64,000 bases of DNA from Candidatus Gastranaerophilales bacterium (lineage in GTDB: Bacteria; Cyanobacteriota; Vampirovibrionia; Gastranaerophilales; Gastranaerophilaceae): positions 62,001 through 126,000 of the forward strand of contig CALUYU010000001.1 in the NCBI GenBank assembly GCA_944325075.1, given 5' to 3'. The translations under genes and the position numbers were made by a program. Shown here in pieces: positions 15,360-25,088 of this stretch. Numbering within the stretch: position 1 is the first letter of the stretch; the number at the start of each line of letters is the position of its first letter. A model generated the notes under the pieces. It was not told the DNA's origin. It saw nothing but the letters and a program-made list of their open reading frames with translations, and searched no databases.

Positions 15360-16889
15360 ATGGGCTATGTTTTTAAAAGAATTTTATTAACTTTTTTAGT
15401 TGTGTTGCTCTCATTATCTTTTACCGGAGTTAGAACTTTTGCCATACAAGAAGTTAATACCGATTCAGAAGAGCTAGAAGAAAATCTTTTTAAAGACCGG
15501 GTAGTTAGAAACGGTGATACTTTATCTGTTATTGATTGTGTTTCAGTAGCTTTTCATAATAGTCCTGTAATAAAAAAGGCTAAATATAATTTAGATATTG
15601 CAAAAAGTAATGTTGGGATTGCAAAATCGGTATATTTTCCGGTAATAGGAGCAGGAGTTGGATTTTATAATGAGAATAATTCTAATAACATAGATTACCA
15701 CTCACACTATCAAGAACTTCCTACTGTTGCAGTGACTATAAATAAACTTGTTTACAATTTTGGCAAAACAACTGCTTACATAAAGATGGAAGAATTTTAT
15801 AAAATAGGTGCCGAATATGAATTTATGGATAGTTTGTGCCGGACTTTATTTGATGTAAAGGTAAAGTATTATAACCTGCTTTTACGCAATTCACTTTTAA
15901 GGGTTGCTAGACATAATGTTGAGTTGAATGAAGATATTTTAAAGCAGGCAGAACAGCTGGCTAAAAATGATAAAAACCGGCAGGCAGATGTTACAAATGC
16001 AGAGCTTAATCTAAGTCAGGCCAAAATAAATCTTATTGAAGCTGAAAATAATTTTAAGAATGCCAAAATTGACTTAAATAATTCAATGTATCTTGATACA
16101 CAGCCGGATTATAATATAGCTGAAACTCAAACATTTCATTATGATGATAATTTTATTCTGAATGCAGCGATAAAAGATTTTGTATTTAAACAACTTCCGT
16201 TTTCTCCTGCAGATGCAATAAAAATTGCGTACAATAATAGTCCTGATTTGAAAGTTCTTCTCTCAACACAGAGGGCTATGGAACAATCTCTTGTTTATAT
16301 TAAAAAAACGTATTTTCCTGATTTAATGGTAAACGCCGGATATGGGTTTAATAATACAAATGTTGCAAGGTCTGATAATAGTTTTTCGGTTGGAGTTTCA
16401 CTTAATTCTTCTTTAAATTTAATGAACCTGCGCCATAGTATAAAAGGTGCTGAAGCCCAGGTTAATGTTGCTGCTAATGAAATTAGTTTGTTTAAAAAGG
16501 ACTTGTATTTTGAAGTGAAGCGTGCGCTAAATAATCTTGAAAAATCAGAAAGGGCTATTCCTATTGCTCAATTAAAGGCGAGCCAGTCATATAAAAATTT
16601 GAAAATAGTTGAAGAGGATTATAAAAATAAAAAAACAGATTATGTTGCTTTCCAAATTGCAAGAGAAAATTACGTTCTGGCGCTGAACGAATATGCCCTA
16701 TCTTTGTATGACTATAATATTGCATTAATTGGAGTAGAGCAGGCAATGCATTGCCATATAATAGATATTCACCACAAATCCGAACATGCTGTTCAATATC
16801 ATGATGGTGAATTAATTGAGCATATTTCACGTTGGATGAATTGTAACGAAAAAGAACAAAAACATAATAAAAAACGGTTAGGTCTATAA
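15360..16889 (+). CDS. TolC-family outer membrane efflux protein
   Basis: The protein has a signal peptide (MGYVFKRILLTFLVVLLSLSFTGVRTFA, first 28 residues) and two repeats of the OEP fold: SVAFHNSPVIKKAKYNLDIAKSNVG...YFP and KIAYNNSPDLKVLLS...YFPDLMVNAGYGF, each followed by long helices. TolC trimers form the outer-membrane channel of tripartite exporters or type I secretion. No membrane-fusion or pump gene lies next to it. An upstream TTG at 15345 would put the -10 box inside the gene, so ATG 15360 is preferred. The C-terminus is His-rich (MHCHIIDIHHKSEH). Its last 6 bases overlap galT tail to tail. Confidence 0.92.
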   Translation: MGYVFKRILLTFLVVLLSLSFTGVRTFAIQEVNTDSEELEENLFKDRVVRNGDTLSVIDCVSVAFHNSPVIKKAKYNLDIAKSNVGIAKSVYFPVIGAGVGFYNENNSNNIDYHSHYQELPTVAVTINKLVYNFGKTTAYIKMEEFYKIGAEYEFMDSLCRTLFDVKVKYYNLLLRNSLLRVARHNVELNEDILKQAEQLAKNDKNRQADVTNAELNLSQAKINLIEAENNFKNAKIDLNNSMYLDTQPDYNIAETQTFHYDDNFILNAAIKDFVFKQLPFSPADAIKIAYNNSPDLKVLLSTQRAMEQSLVYIKKTYFPDLMVNAGYGFNNTNVARSDNSFSVGVSLNSSLNLMNLRHSIKGAEAQVNVAANEISLFKKDLYFEVKRALNNLEKSERAIPIAQLKASQSYKNLKIVEEDYKNKKTDYVAFQIARENYVLALNEYALSLYDYNIALIGVEQAMHCHIIDIHHKSEHAVQYHDGELIEHISRWMNCNEKEQKHNKKRLGL

Positions 16890-18374
16890 AGTTTTCATAA
16901 ATTTTTCAAAAGCACTTGCCCCGACATTATCCCTCTTAAATACTCCTGCGCATTCAAGTATTTTTACGAAAACATGACCGACCTCATAACGAATAATTTC
17001 ATTAATATTTTCTTCTGAAATATCGTCATATTCTGTTAAAAATTTTTCGGCCCAGTCAGCGTGTTTTTTGGTCAATTCATTATCTCTCAAATCTTCACCG
17101 TTGAGAATTTTTCGGGCAAGCATCTCCAATTCGGTTTTTAACCTTGCCGGAAGAACTGCAAGTCCCATTACTTCTATCAATCCGATATTTTCTTTTTTTA
17201 TGTGGTGAAATTCTTCATGAGGATGAAAAACCCCAAGCGGATGTTCTTCTGTTCTGATGTTATTTCTTAAAACAAGATCAAGTTCATAGATATCTCCGCG
17301 TTTTCTTGCAATCGGCGTAATCGTGTTATGCTGTTCGCCGTTTGTAGAGGAGTATATAAATACACTTTCATCTGTATATGATTTCCATTTTTTAAGAATA
17401 TGTTCCGCAAGCTCAATTAGTTTTGAATAATCCCTATTTCGTATTCTTATAACTGACATCGGCCAGTTTAATATTCCGGCTTGAATGTCTTCATAATTTT
17501 TTATGGTGAAATGTTTTTCTATATCTGCGCGGGCCATTGCAAATTCATAGTTTCCTCCCTGAAAATGATCATGTGCAAGTATAGAGCCGCCCACTATTGG
17601 CAGGTCTGCATTTGAGCCAATGAAATAGTGTGGAAATATATTTATAAATTCAAAAAGTTTAATAAATGTTTCTCTGTTTATCACCATTGGTATGTGTTTT
17701 GAATTAAAAGCTATACAATGTTCGTTGTAATAAACGTAAGGTGAATATTGAAAGAACCAGTCTTCCTTATTTATTGTTATAGGAATTATTCGGAGATTTT
17801 GTCTTGCGGGATGGTTTAATCTTCCGGCGTATCCTTCATTTTCTTTACAGAGCATACATTCGGGATAGTTCCCGGCCGGTTCGTTTTTTGCGGCCGCAAT
17901 CGCTTTTGGATCTTTCTCGGGTTTGGATAAGTTTATGGTTAAATCAAGTCTTCCATATCTGGTTGATGTTGTCCAGTGTATGTCTTTTTCTATTCTGTAG
18001 CTGCGGATGTAATTTGTATCTTTGGAAAATTTATAGAACCAGCTCGTTGCCTTTTTGGGGGAAACTTTGTACAGCTTTTTGAAACAATCTATAACTTCAT
18101 GCGGCATCGGCAAAAGTGCTGAGATAAGTTTTGTATCAAAAAGATCTCTTGATATTATATTATTATCGACAAGATTTTTTTGTACTGCATAATCCAGCAG
18201 CTCATTTAAGGTTTCTTCTAAAGAAATATTTTCAAATTTCTCTTGAGGCTCTGCATATTCTGTAATTCCTAAAATTTCAAGTATCCGGTTTATAGCATAA
18301 ATTTCGTCTCTTTTGTCCAAAAAACCTTTTTCAATTCCATATGTAATAAGCTTTTTTATTGAAGAATTAATCAT
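16884..18374 (-). CDS. galT: UTP/UDP-glucose-hexose-1-phosphate uridylyltransferase, class II GalT
   Basis: GalT swaps UMP between UDP-glucose and galactose-1-phosphate in the Leloir pathway. The 496-aa product matches the long class II form found in Firmicutes: a start like KGFLDKRDEIYAINRIL, GRLNHPARQNLRIIP, the active-site region LAHDHFQGGNYEFA and HPHEEFHHIKKENIGLIEVMGLAVLP. The start ATG overlaps the galK stop (ATGA type, 8 bases shared), so the two are co-translated. galE is not in the window. Confidence 0.95.
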   Translation of the reverse strand: MINSSIKKLITYGIEKGFLDKRDEIYAINRILEILGITEYAEPQEKFENISLEETLNELLDYAVQKNLVDNNIISRDLFDTKLISALLPMPHEVIDCFKKLYKVSPKKATSWFYKFSKDTNYIRSYRIEKDIHWTTSTRYGRLDLTINLSKPEKDPKAIAAAKNEPAGNYPECMLCKENEGYAGRLNHPARQNLRIIPITINKEDWFFQYSPYVYYNEHCIAFNSKHIPMVINRETFIKLFEFINIFPHYFIGSNADLPIVGGSILAHDHFQGGNYEFAMARADIEKHFTIKNYEDIQAGILNWPMSVIRIRNRDYSKLIELAEHILKKWKSYTDESVFIYSSTNGEQHNTITPIARKRGDIYELDLVLRNNIRTEEHPLGVFHPHEEFHHIKKENIGLIEVMGLAVLPARLKTELEMLARKILNGEDLRDNELTKKHADWAEKFLTEYDDISEENINEIIRYEVGHVFVKILECAGVFKRDNVGASAFEKFMKTL

Positions 18375-19671
18375 TTGTCGTCTCCTCGGTAAGACAATAT
18401 CCGCCTGCCTGTCTTACGGATATAATATGGCATGTATTTTTACCCAGAATATTTTCTGTTTTTTCTTTAAACTCATAAAGCATACTTGTCGGAACAAAAG
18501 CCTGAACAGTTCCGGCAAATCCTCCTCCGTGAACCCTGAAGGCTCCGGTGTCTTTTAAAAATTCGTTACATAATCCCAGTGCAAGGCCGACCGGCTGGTT
18601 TTTTGAAGAACCGCATACATTGACATTTTGTAAATACATATATGATGATTCTCCTGATTCGCGTATCAATTTGAAGAATTCTTTTAAATTATTATTTTCT
18701 AAAGCTTCAGCCTCTTTAAGCGCACGTTCTGTTTCTTCAAAATAGTGTAAGGCTCTTAATATAGCTCTGTCTCCGGTTACGGGTCTTATATCGGGAATTT
18801 TTTCAATAAATTCCTGCTTCTCTATTTCCCTTAAATAATCTTTGCCAAATTGTTTTGCAACAAGTTTCATTTCATAAGGTATTGAAGCATATTCATCTGT
18901 TAAATCGGCATGATCCGCTCCTGTGTCAATTATGCATATAGAATATCCTTTTTCTGAAAAGTTGAAATTATTCTTTTTTATAACCGGATTTTCAGTATCT
19001 TTAAAATCAATTGTAATAATTCCTCCAACAGATGAGGCCATTTGATCCATGAGTCCGCATGGTTTGCCAAAGAAATTATTTTCGGCGTATTGGCCTATTT
19101 TTGCTATTTCTTCTGCCGAAACTTTGTTATCTGCAAAAAACGTGTTAATAATATTCCCGATTAACACTTCAAATGCAGCAGACGAGGATAAACCGGAACC
19201 TTTCAGGACATTTGAAGAAGTGTAGGCATTGAAACCTTTAATGTCATAACCAAGCTTTTTAAACCCCGCAGCAACTCCGCGGATTAGCGCCTTAGCCTGA
19301 TTATATTCTTCCGGGTTCTTTTCTAAATTATCAAGATTAACCTCATCCGGCGGGAATCCTTCTGATTGAACCCTTATAACATTTTCGTTGTTTGTAGAGG
19401 CCGCAGCTATTATATCAAGATTTATACTTGCTGCCAGAACACATCCGTGCTGGTGGTCTGTATGATTTCCTCCTATTTCGGTTCTTCCGGGGGCACTAAA
19501 TAGCGAAATTTCTTTTGTTTTGGGAAATATTTTTTCATACCGCTCTATTAGATTTAAGTATCTTTGAGCATATATAATTGAAGATTGGCCGTCGGCCCGG
19601 TAAAGATTTTCAAAAACCGGTTCAAATACTCCGTCTGCTAAATCTTGTTTAATTTTGTAAATGTCTCTCAT
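18367..19671 (-). CDS. galK: Galactokinase
   Basis: GalK phosphorylates galactose at C1, the first Leloir step. This GHMP kinase of 434 aa shows the galactokinase signature SAPGRTEIGGNHTDHQHG (residues 59-76), the phosphate-binding loop LKGSGLSSSAAFE (156-168) and the C-terminal RVHGGGFAGTVQAF. AAAGGATT precedes ATG 19671. It leads the galK-galT operon and is divergent from the sugar transporter at 19830, an arrangement consistent with shared control. Confidence 0.97.
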   Translation of the reverse strand: MRDIYKIKQDLADGVFEPVFENLYRADGQSSIIYAQRYLNLIERYEKIFPKTKEISLFSAPGRTEIGGNHTDHQHGCVLAASINLDIIAAASTNNENVIRVQSEGFPPDEVNLDNLEKNPEEYNQAKALIRGVAAGFKKLGYDIKGFNAYTSSNVLKGSGLSSSAAFEVLIGNIINTFFADNKVSAEEIAKIGQYAENNFFGKPCGLMDQMASSVGGIITIDFKDTENPVIKKNNFNFSEKGYSICIIDTGADHADLTDEYASIPYEMKLVAKQFGKDYLREIEKQEFIEKIPDIRPVTGDRAILRALHYFEETERALKEAEALENNNLKEFFKLIRESGESSYMYLQNVNVCGSSKNQPVGLALGLCNEFLKDTGAFRVHGGGFAGTVQAFVPTSMLYEFKEKTENILGKNTCHIISVRQAGGYCLTEETTND

Positions 19672-19759
19672 TTTTAATCCTTTATTACTATTTTAACATT
19701 TTTCTTAAAAATTAAAAGAGGCATAATGGAAACTTATTTTCTTAACATTTTCTTTTTCA

Positions 19760-19777
19760 TCAGAGGTCTGATATAAT
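19760..19777 (+). promoter_or_regulatory. -10 box with overlapping inverted repeat, galK/transporter gap
   Basis: TCAGA-GG-TCTGA (19760-19771) abuts TATAAT (19772-19777) on the plus strand. A repressor bound there would block the transporter promoter; the regulator is unknown. Confidence 0.35.
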
Positions 19778-19829
19778 TTAAAAAGAAATGGGAATAATAT
19801 AAAATGTATATTATTTGAGGAGATATTAT

Positions 19830-21248
19830 ATGGTCGAAAATTCTGCAACTATTGCTGTTAATGCAGCCAGGGCTAAAAAGGCAAAATTGATGAAAATATT
19901 TATTTCATTTGCTGCCGGCATGGCCGGGCTGTTGTTTGGGCTTGATATTGGTGTAATATCAGGGGCGCTTCCTTTTATTACTACTCATTTTGATCTTTCA
20001 AGCCGGCTTCAGGAATGGGTTGTAAGCGCCATGATGCTTGGGGCTGCATTGGGGGCGATTTCAACCGGATGGATTTCTTTTAAGCTTGGCCGTAAAAAGA
20101 GTTTAATGAGCGGAGCTGTTTTATTTGTGCTTGGTTCTTTGGGATCTGCTTTTGCTCCTAATGTAGTATTTCTTATAATCTCAAGAGTTCTGCTTGGGTT
20201 TGCGGTTGGTATTGCTTCATATGTTGCACCTTTGTATCTTTCCGAAATGTCTGAGAAAGAGGATAGAGGCAAACTTATATCAATGTATCAGATGATGGTT
20301 ACAATTGGTATACTGGTTGCGTTTCTTTCAGATACAGCTTTTAGTTACGGCGGGCATTGGAGAATGATGCTTGGTGTTATAAGTATTCCGGCTGTTTTGC
20401 TTCTGGTGTCTGTTTTCGGGTTGCCGGACAGCCCAAGATGGCTTGCTTCTAAAGGCAATTTTTCTAAAGCTAAGGAAATTTTGCGCTCTTTAAGCACAGA
20501 GGATGCAAAAGCTGATGCCGAACTTGCTGAAATTAATGAAAGTTTGAAAGTTAAGCAGGAGGGCTGGAGCTTATTTAAAGAAAACAAAAATGTAAGACGC
20601 GCTGTATATTTGGGCATGCTGCTTCAGGCAATGCAGCAATTTACCGGTATGAACGTAATATTATATTATGCACCTCAAATCTTTAAACACGCAGGGTTTG
20701 CTAATACCGAACAGCAAATGATTGCAACTGTTATATGCGGTTTAACAAACGTACTTGCAACTTTAATCGCAATGAAAACAGTTGACAAGTCCGGTCGTAA
20801 GCCTATTTTGAAAATAGGGTTTGGCGGAATTGCTCTTGGTACATTCCTCCTTGGCGTATGTTTGTTTATGATTAATGCAGGATTTAGCGCATTGTGGATA
20901 TCAATTGTTGCGGTATTAATGACTCTATTTACAATCGCAAGTTTTGCAATGAGCGCCGGGCCGGTTGTATGGGTTCTCTGTTCCGAAATTCAGCCTTTAA
21001 AAAGCAGAGATTTTGGGGTTGCGTGTTCCACTACTACGAACTGGATTGTTAATATGATTATTGGTTCAACCTTCTTAACTTTAATTAATCTGTTTGGAAT
21101 TGCTGTAACCTTCTGGATTTATACTTCTTTAAATATTCTGTTTATATTCCTCACAATTTTATTAATTCCTGAAACAAAGGGTATTTCCCTTGAAAATATT
21201 GAGAAAAACCTTATGGAAGGGAAAAGGCTGAGAGATATAGGCGTTTAA
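19830..21248 (+). CDS. MFS sugar/proton symporter (galactose likely)
   Basis: A 472-aa, 12-helix sugar porter with the family signatures: [14 protein letters not shown] after helix 1, LGRKKSL in loop 2-3, [51 protein letters not shown] and [13 protein letters not shown] at the end. It resembles GalP/XylE-type proton symporters. An upstream TTG gives a longer frame, but GAGGAG sits correctly before ATG 19830. Its position opposite galK-galT makes galactose the likely substrate; glucose or xylose cannot be excluded. Confidence 0.93.
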   Translation: MVENSATIAVNAARAKKAKLMKIFISFAAGMAGLLFGLDIGVISGALPFITTHFDLSSRLQEWVVSAMMLGAALGAISTGWISFKLGRKKSLMSGAVLFVLGSLGSAFAPNVVFLIISRVLLGFAVGIASYVAPLYLSEMSEKEDRGKLISMYQMMVTIGILVAFLSDTAFSYGGHWRMMLGVISIPAVLLLVSVFGLPDSPRWLASKGNFSKAKEILRSLSTEDAKADAELAEINESLKVKQEGWSLFKENKNVRRAVYLGMLLQAMQQFTGMNVILYYAPQIFKHAGFANTEQQMIATVICGLTNVLATLIAMKTVDKSGRKPILKIGFGGIALGTFLLGVCLFMINAGFSALWISIVAVLMTLFTIASFAMSAGPVVWVLCSEIQPLKSRDFGVACSTTTNWIVNMIIGSTFLTLINLFGIAVTFWIYTSLNILFIFLTILLIPETKGISLENIEKNLMEGKRLRDIGV

Positions 21249-21277
21249 AATTAAACAAAATAATATATGACAAAATC

Positions 21278-21314
21278 GGACGTATTTGAATTTATTTTCA
21301 TTACGTCCTTTTTT
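21278..21314 (+). terminator. Rho-independent terminator
   Basis: GGACGTA/TACGTCC stem with a 17-base loop, then six T, after the sugar transporter. Confidence 0.75.
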
Positions 21315-21373
21315 GACGCAATGATTTACTATGCTTATTTTGTAAAGAGAAGTTAATTTAAAGGAGAGTTGTT

Positions 21374-21751
21374 ATGAACAAAATTCAAAAAATGGAAAAT
21401 GAATATAAAAAGGCATTGGTTTGTAATCCTTATAATGCTTCTTTGTATAATGACTATGCTTTATTTTTATATAAATACAAAAAGGATACTGAAAACTCAT
21501 TAAAACAGCTTAACAGAGCAATAAAATTTGATCCTCTCAATAGAGTTTACAAAATGAATTATCTTAAAATAATCAGAAACAGAGATTTGGGTGTTGGGAA
21601 AAGATATAACTTTTTTATACTATTTGTCTTAGGTATAATGTTATGGCTTGGTTTCAGCGGGTATAACAACTATATGAATATGTTCTCGCTTTTTATTGTT
21701 GCTCAGATTGTAATAAATTATCAAAAAACTCTTTATAAAACTCATGATTAA
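21374..21751 (+). CDS. Short TPR-membrane protein
   Basis: AAAGGAG precedes ATG 21374. The first 60 residues form about one and a half TPR units (ALVCNPYNASLYNDYALFLYKYKKD...LKQLNRAIKFDPLNRVYKMNYLKI). Two hydrophobic segments follow (about 75-93 and 98-113), so the TPR part probably faces the cytoplasm. It has its own terminator. No function can be given. Confidence 0.75.
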   Translation: MNKIQKMENEYKKALVCNPYNASLYNDYALFLYKYKKDTENSLKQLNRAIKFDPLNRVYKMNYLKIIRNRDLGVGKRYNFFILFVLGIMLWLGFSGYNNYMNMFSLFIVAQIVINYQKTLYKTHD

Positions 21752-21784
21752 AAATCCCAAATTTATTTTAATAATCTGTCCGAT

Positions 21785-21813
21785 ATTCCGGAGTTATATC
21801 CGGAATTTTTTTT
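21785..21813 (+). terminator. Rho-independent terminator
   Basis: ATTCCGGA/TCCGGAAT perfect stem, 6-base loop, then a run of T. Confidence 0.85.
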
Positions 21814-21847
21814 ATAATTTGTGCTAAAATTTAAATATAGGAGAGCT

Positions 21848-22810
21848 ATGGAAGAAAAACCAAGATATTCAAGAATTTCTGATATGCTGGATCTTATGAC
21901 GTTTATGCTTTCGCGGGTCATAGGTGTAACAATACCGGATATAATGGAAAGATATAACGTTTCAAGGAGAACAGCAGAGAGAATGCGGGATAGTCTTTTA
22001 AATATTTTTCCCGATATTGAAGAAATCGAAGTTCCGGAGGACGATTATAAGCATTGGGGATTTACTAACCGTTCTTACGGGCGTCTTGTCTCTTTTACGC
22101 CGGAAGAAGTTGCGAATTTAGAGCAGGTAAAAGATGCGCTTGATAATGCAAAATCCGTCAACTATTTGAATAAAACAATTGAAAAAATTAAAGCATTAAG
22201 TTCCAAACACCATACAACAATGGAAGATGAAATCGAAATGCTTTTGCATACAGAAGGTTTTGCAATACGCCAGAGGCCAAATTACAATGTTAATATTGAA
22301 ACACTTACCATAATCAGGGATGCAATCAGAGATTCACGTGTTGTAACCGGAATCTACCACAATAAGCAGAGAAAGTTAGAACCACTCGGGCTGATTTACG
22401 GAGAAAAGACGTATCTTGTCGCAAAAGAAGAGGCCAAAGGAGATGGAATATACAACTACATATTGCATAAGATAAAAGATTTAAAAATTACTAATGAATA
22501 TTTTGACAATGAAGATTTTGACCTGGAAAGCTACTCCAAACGCTCATTTGGGGTTTTTCAGGGCGAAATATATGATGTAAAATTAGTGTTTTCTCCGGCC
22601 GTTGCGGAAGATATTTTATGTTATAACTTTCATCCTACACAGAAGATTGAAAAACAGTCTGACGGAAGTGTTGTTGTTACTTTCCAGGCGAGCGGCGAAC
22701 GTGAAATTATCTGGCATCTTTTTAAGTGGGGCAAAGATGTGAAAATAATTTCTCCTTTAAAGTTAAAAGAGGCTTATAAAGATTATATCAAATCCATTGA
22801 TCTGACATAA
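21848..22810 (+). CDS. WYL-domain transcriptional regulator (YafY type)
   Basis: The N-terminal DeoR-like helix-turn-helix (about 20-60: FMLSRVIGVTIPDIMERYNVSRRTAERMRDSL) is followed by a WYL domain (about 150-320) with SRVVTGIYHNKQRKLEPLGLIYGEKTYLVAK. WYL domains sense nucleic acid or small ligands and occur in regulators of DNA damage and phage defence. ATAGGAGAG fixes the start at ATG 21848; a GTG further up is less likely. No defence genes lie beside it, so its target is open. Confidence 0.9.
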   Translation: MEEKPRYSRISDMLDLMTFMLSRVIGVTIPDIMERYNVSRRTAERMRDSLLNIFPDIEEIEVPEDDYKHWGFTNRSYGRLVSFTPEEVANLEQVKDALDNAKSVNYLNKTIEKIKALSSKHHTTMEDEIEMLLHTEGFAIRQRPNYNVNIETLTIIRDAIRDSRVVTGIYHNKQRKLEPLGLIYGEKTYLVAKEEAKGDGIYNYILHKIKDLKITNEYFDNEDFDLESYSKRSFGVFQGEIYDVKLVFSPAVAEDILCYNFHPTQKIEKQSDGSVVVTFQASGEREIIWHLFKWGKDVKIISPLKLKEAYKDYIKSIDLT

Positions 22811-22826
22811 TACAATTTTTTGTAAA

Positions 22827-22893
22827 TTTTCCTTTAGTAGGAAATCGGAAGATTCCCTACATTGCGGGCGGTGGAAAATTCCTTTTTATTTTT
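22827..22893 (+). other. Nested hairpin element after the WYL gene
   Basis: GTAGG-A-AATC-ggaa-GATT-C-CCTAC (22837-22860) is a strong stem with one A.C mismatch, enclosed by TTTTCC (22827-22832) and GGAAAA (22873-22878), then a T-rich run. It may be the terminator of the WYL gene or a small structured RNA. Confidence 0.5.
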
Positions 22894-23013
22894 TTCTAAC
22901 ATTAATAAAACATGTTTTGCCCTGGAGAGATTCTAATTCCTTACAGTAAAAAATATGTATCATTCATACAGTATTTTAAATAACAGAGGCTGTAAAATAA
23001 ATTCAGGTGATAA

Positions 23014-23370
23014 TTAATCGCTTTCACCAAGTAATTGATAAATTTCTTCAAGGCGGTTTTTGTCATGTAAGAACCACCAGCCTATAAGCGTTTCAAATGC
23101 TGTTGCCATGCGGTATTCAGTTTGGATCTGCCGCCTTCCGACCGGAATAGGCAAATTCCTTCCGCGTCTGGCAATTTCTGCTTCTTCATTTGTCAGGTAA
23201 GGTTCTGTTTTTTTTAGGCATTCTGCCTGGTATGCGGCTTTTACCTTTTCTGTGGTAAGCTTATGGAGGTTGCGTGCATTATTGGTCATTGTAGTTGTTT
23301 TTAAACGAATTTTTAATTCCCAAACAGCATCGCCGATATATGCGTAATTTTTTAAACCCATTTCTGCCAT
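23014..23370 (-). CDS. mrnC: Mini-ribonuclease III (23S rRNA maturation)
   Basis: Mini-III is an RNase III domain without the dsRNA-binding domain; it trims 23S rRNA ends. The 118-aa product has the signature YIGDAVWELKIR with Asp14, the basic loop RGRNLPIPVGRRQ and the second catalytic motif ATAFETLIGWWFL, where the Glu binds metal. The length is typical. Upstream of ATG 23370 a TAAATT box sits six bases away and no Shine-Dalgarno is seen, so it may be leaderless. It is divergent from the LTXXQ-like gene. Confidence 0.93.
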   Translation of the reverse strand: MAEMGLKNYAYIGDAVWELKIRLKTTTMTNNARNLHKLTTEKVKAAYQAECLKKTEPYLTNEEAEIARRGRNLPIPVGRRQIQTEYRMATAFETLIGWWFLHDKNRLEEIYQLLGESD

Positions 23371-23399
23371 GGTTTAAATTTAACACAAAATAATTTTTA

Positions 23400-23428
23400 T
23401 TGAAAATTTATTATTATCATGAAATAAT
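23400..23428 (+). promoter_or_regulatory. Promoter for the 23463 gene
   Basis: TTGAAA (23400-23405), 17-base spacer, AATAAT (23423-23428), followed by AAGGAGAG and ATG. Confidence 0.6.
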
Positions 23429-23462
23429 ATACCTATGGATTTACAAATTATAAGGAGAGCCT

Positions 23463-24074
23463 ATGAAAAAGAGTTTATTGTTGGTTAGTTTATGTGTTTT
23501 TATGTGCTGTCCGGCAGTATTTGCAGAGTCTGAAGTTTCTGTTGAAACAGAAATTACTTCAACGGCCATAGTTAAAGAAGATTACTCTCCACAGCTTATT
23601 CAAAAAATAAGAATGCAGCGTAATACTATTTATAATGCTTTAAACCTTACACCGTGCCAGGTAAAGCAGAAAGATGAAATTGATGTAAAAAGATATGCTG
23701 CATTGGAACCTGAGTTGCAAAAATTTTGCTTGGCAAGAAAAAAAGTAAAAGATATCGAATGCAGCAAAAATTGTGATAAAAAAACTTTAAAAGCTGCTAA
23801 AAAAGAACTTGAAGCCTCGAAAGATTGTATAAAAAAGATTTCGAATAAGTATGATAAAGAGTTTAAAAAAATTCTCACATCAGACCAGAGATCCAAGTAT
23901 AACATGGTGCGCAAGCTAAAGCGTTCAGATTTGAAAAAAGCAGAAGAAATTCATAAAAACGGACAGAAACCATCAGATTTGCGTCCGTTCGGACAGCCGA
24001 TTTCCCAGGCTGAATATGCCGAAAAACTTAAACGTGAAAATTCTTTATGGTATAAGTTGAAAAATAAAAAATAG
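23463..24074 (+). CDS. Periplasmic LTXXQ-like (Spy/CpxP-style) protein
   Basis: A signal peptide of about 21 residues (MKKSLLLVSLCVFMCCPAVFA) starts the 203-aa product. The mature part is helical and charged, with two LTxxQ-like motifs: LNLTPCQVKQKDEID and ILTSDQRSKYN, placed as in Spy/CpxP chaperones. Four Cys (LTPCQ, KFCLA, IECSKNC) could pair. Spy-like proteins buffer unfolded proteins in the periplasm, but similarity here is limited to the motif and the helical look. AAGGAGAG precedes the ATG. Confidence 0.65.
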   Translation: MKKSLLLVSLCVFMCCPAVFAESEVSVETEITSTAIVKEDYSPQLIQKIRMQRNTIYNALNLTPCQVKQKDEIDVKRYAALEPELQKFCLARKKVKDIECSKNCDKKTLKAAKKELEASKDCIKKISNKYDKEFKKILTSDQRSKYNMVRKLKRSDLKKAEEIHKNGQKPSDLRPFGQPISQAEYAEKLKRENSLWYKLKNKK

Positions 24075-24167
24075 TATTTCTTAATAACATCTTGGATGTC
24101 AACTATTTGCATACTTGACCATAACATTAAAATTTGTTACAATTTTTCATAGAATGGAGATTTGTAT

Positions 24168-25076
24168 ATGAGCTGGTTGTTGCAAATATTTACTGATATA
24201 CCTATTTTAATAGTTTTAACACTGTTTATAGCGTCGTTAATTTTTTGCGTAAATAAATATTTATTTATAAATAAAAATCTGAAATTTTTATATGCTTTTA
24301 TTTCTAATTTTAAAAAAACGGATTTAAATTTTCGTTTTAAAGAGATAGATGAATGGATGTCTCATAATCCTTTTGTAGCGGCTTCCTGGATGGAGTTTAA
24401 AAATACACTTGTATTTTCGGAGTCTATAGCTTTAAAAGGCCAGAACAATCATTTAACATATAAAGAGGTGTCTTCTACAATTCAGAATATTCAAACAACG
24501 GTTGATCCTTTATACTTTTTTGATGAAGACTCCTTAATAATTTCAAAATTTAATTATAAATTTATCCAATCTGTATCGACAATCTTAACCGGCTGCGGGC
24601 CTTTATTTACATTTTTAAATATTGCGATTGCTTTTGGAAAGATAGACTTTTCATCACAACAAAATACATTGGCGTCATTATCCGGATTAATTGCATCAAT
24701 GCAGGTTGCGGCACTTGTTTCCGTAATTGCGGTCGGCTCATCTTTATTATTTATTATTTTTGAAAAACTTGCTTATAATAATCTGTGCCGGAAACCATTA
24801 CTGGCTGTCCAAGATAGTATAGCAAGGCTTTTTGATAATATATCTTCTGAAAAATTCCTGCTGGAATTGCTTAAAGAAACTAAAATTCAGAATAATTCTC
24901 TTCAACATTTAATAGGTGAACTTCCTGAAAACTTTAAAGTTGCTCTGAACTCAGGTATTGCCAGCAACCTTGTTCCATATTTGGAGAACCTTATTTTCGG
25001 GATGAATCTTTTGAATAAAAAAATGAAAGAAGCGGTTAAAGCAACTAAAGAAGATGATGTTGATGACTTGTTCTAA
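24168..25076 (+). CDS. MotA/TolQ/ExbB-like proton-channel subunit
   Basis: The 302-aa product has an N-terminal membrane helix (about 5-28), a cytoplasmic stretch (30-125), then two close helices: SVSTILTGCGPLFTFLNIAIAFG and SLSGLIASMQVAALVSVIAVGSSLLFIIFE, in the order and with the small-residue pattern of MotA/ExbB channels. Its partner is the MotB-like gene 12 bases downstream. ATGGAGAT precedes ATG 24168. There are no flagellar, tonB or tol genes in the window, so the driven process is unknown. Confidence 0.75.
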   Translation: MSWLLQIFTDIPILIVLTLFIASLIFCVNKYLFINKNLKFLYAFISNFKKTDLNFRFKEIDEWMSHNPFVAASWMEFKNTLVFSESIALKGQNNHLTYKEVSSTIQNIQTTVDPLYFFDEDSLIISKFNYKFIQSVSTILTGCGPLFTFLNIAIAFGKIDFSSQQNTLASLSGLIASMQVAALVSVIAVGSSLLFIIFEKLAYNNLCRKPLLAVQDSIARLFDNISSEKFLLELLKETKIQNNSLQHLIGELPENFKVALNSGIASNLVPYLENLIFGMNLLNKKMKEAVKATKEDDVDDLF

Positions 25077-25088
25077 CGGAGAAAAGAT

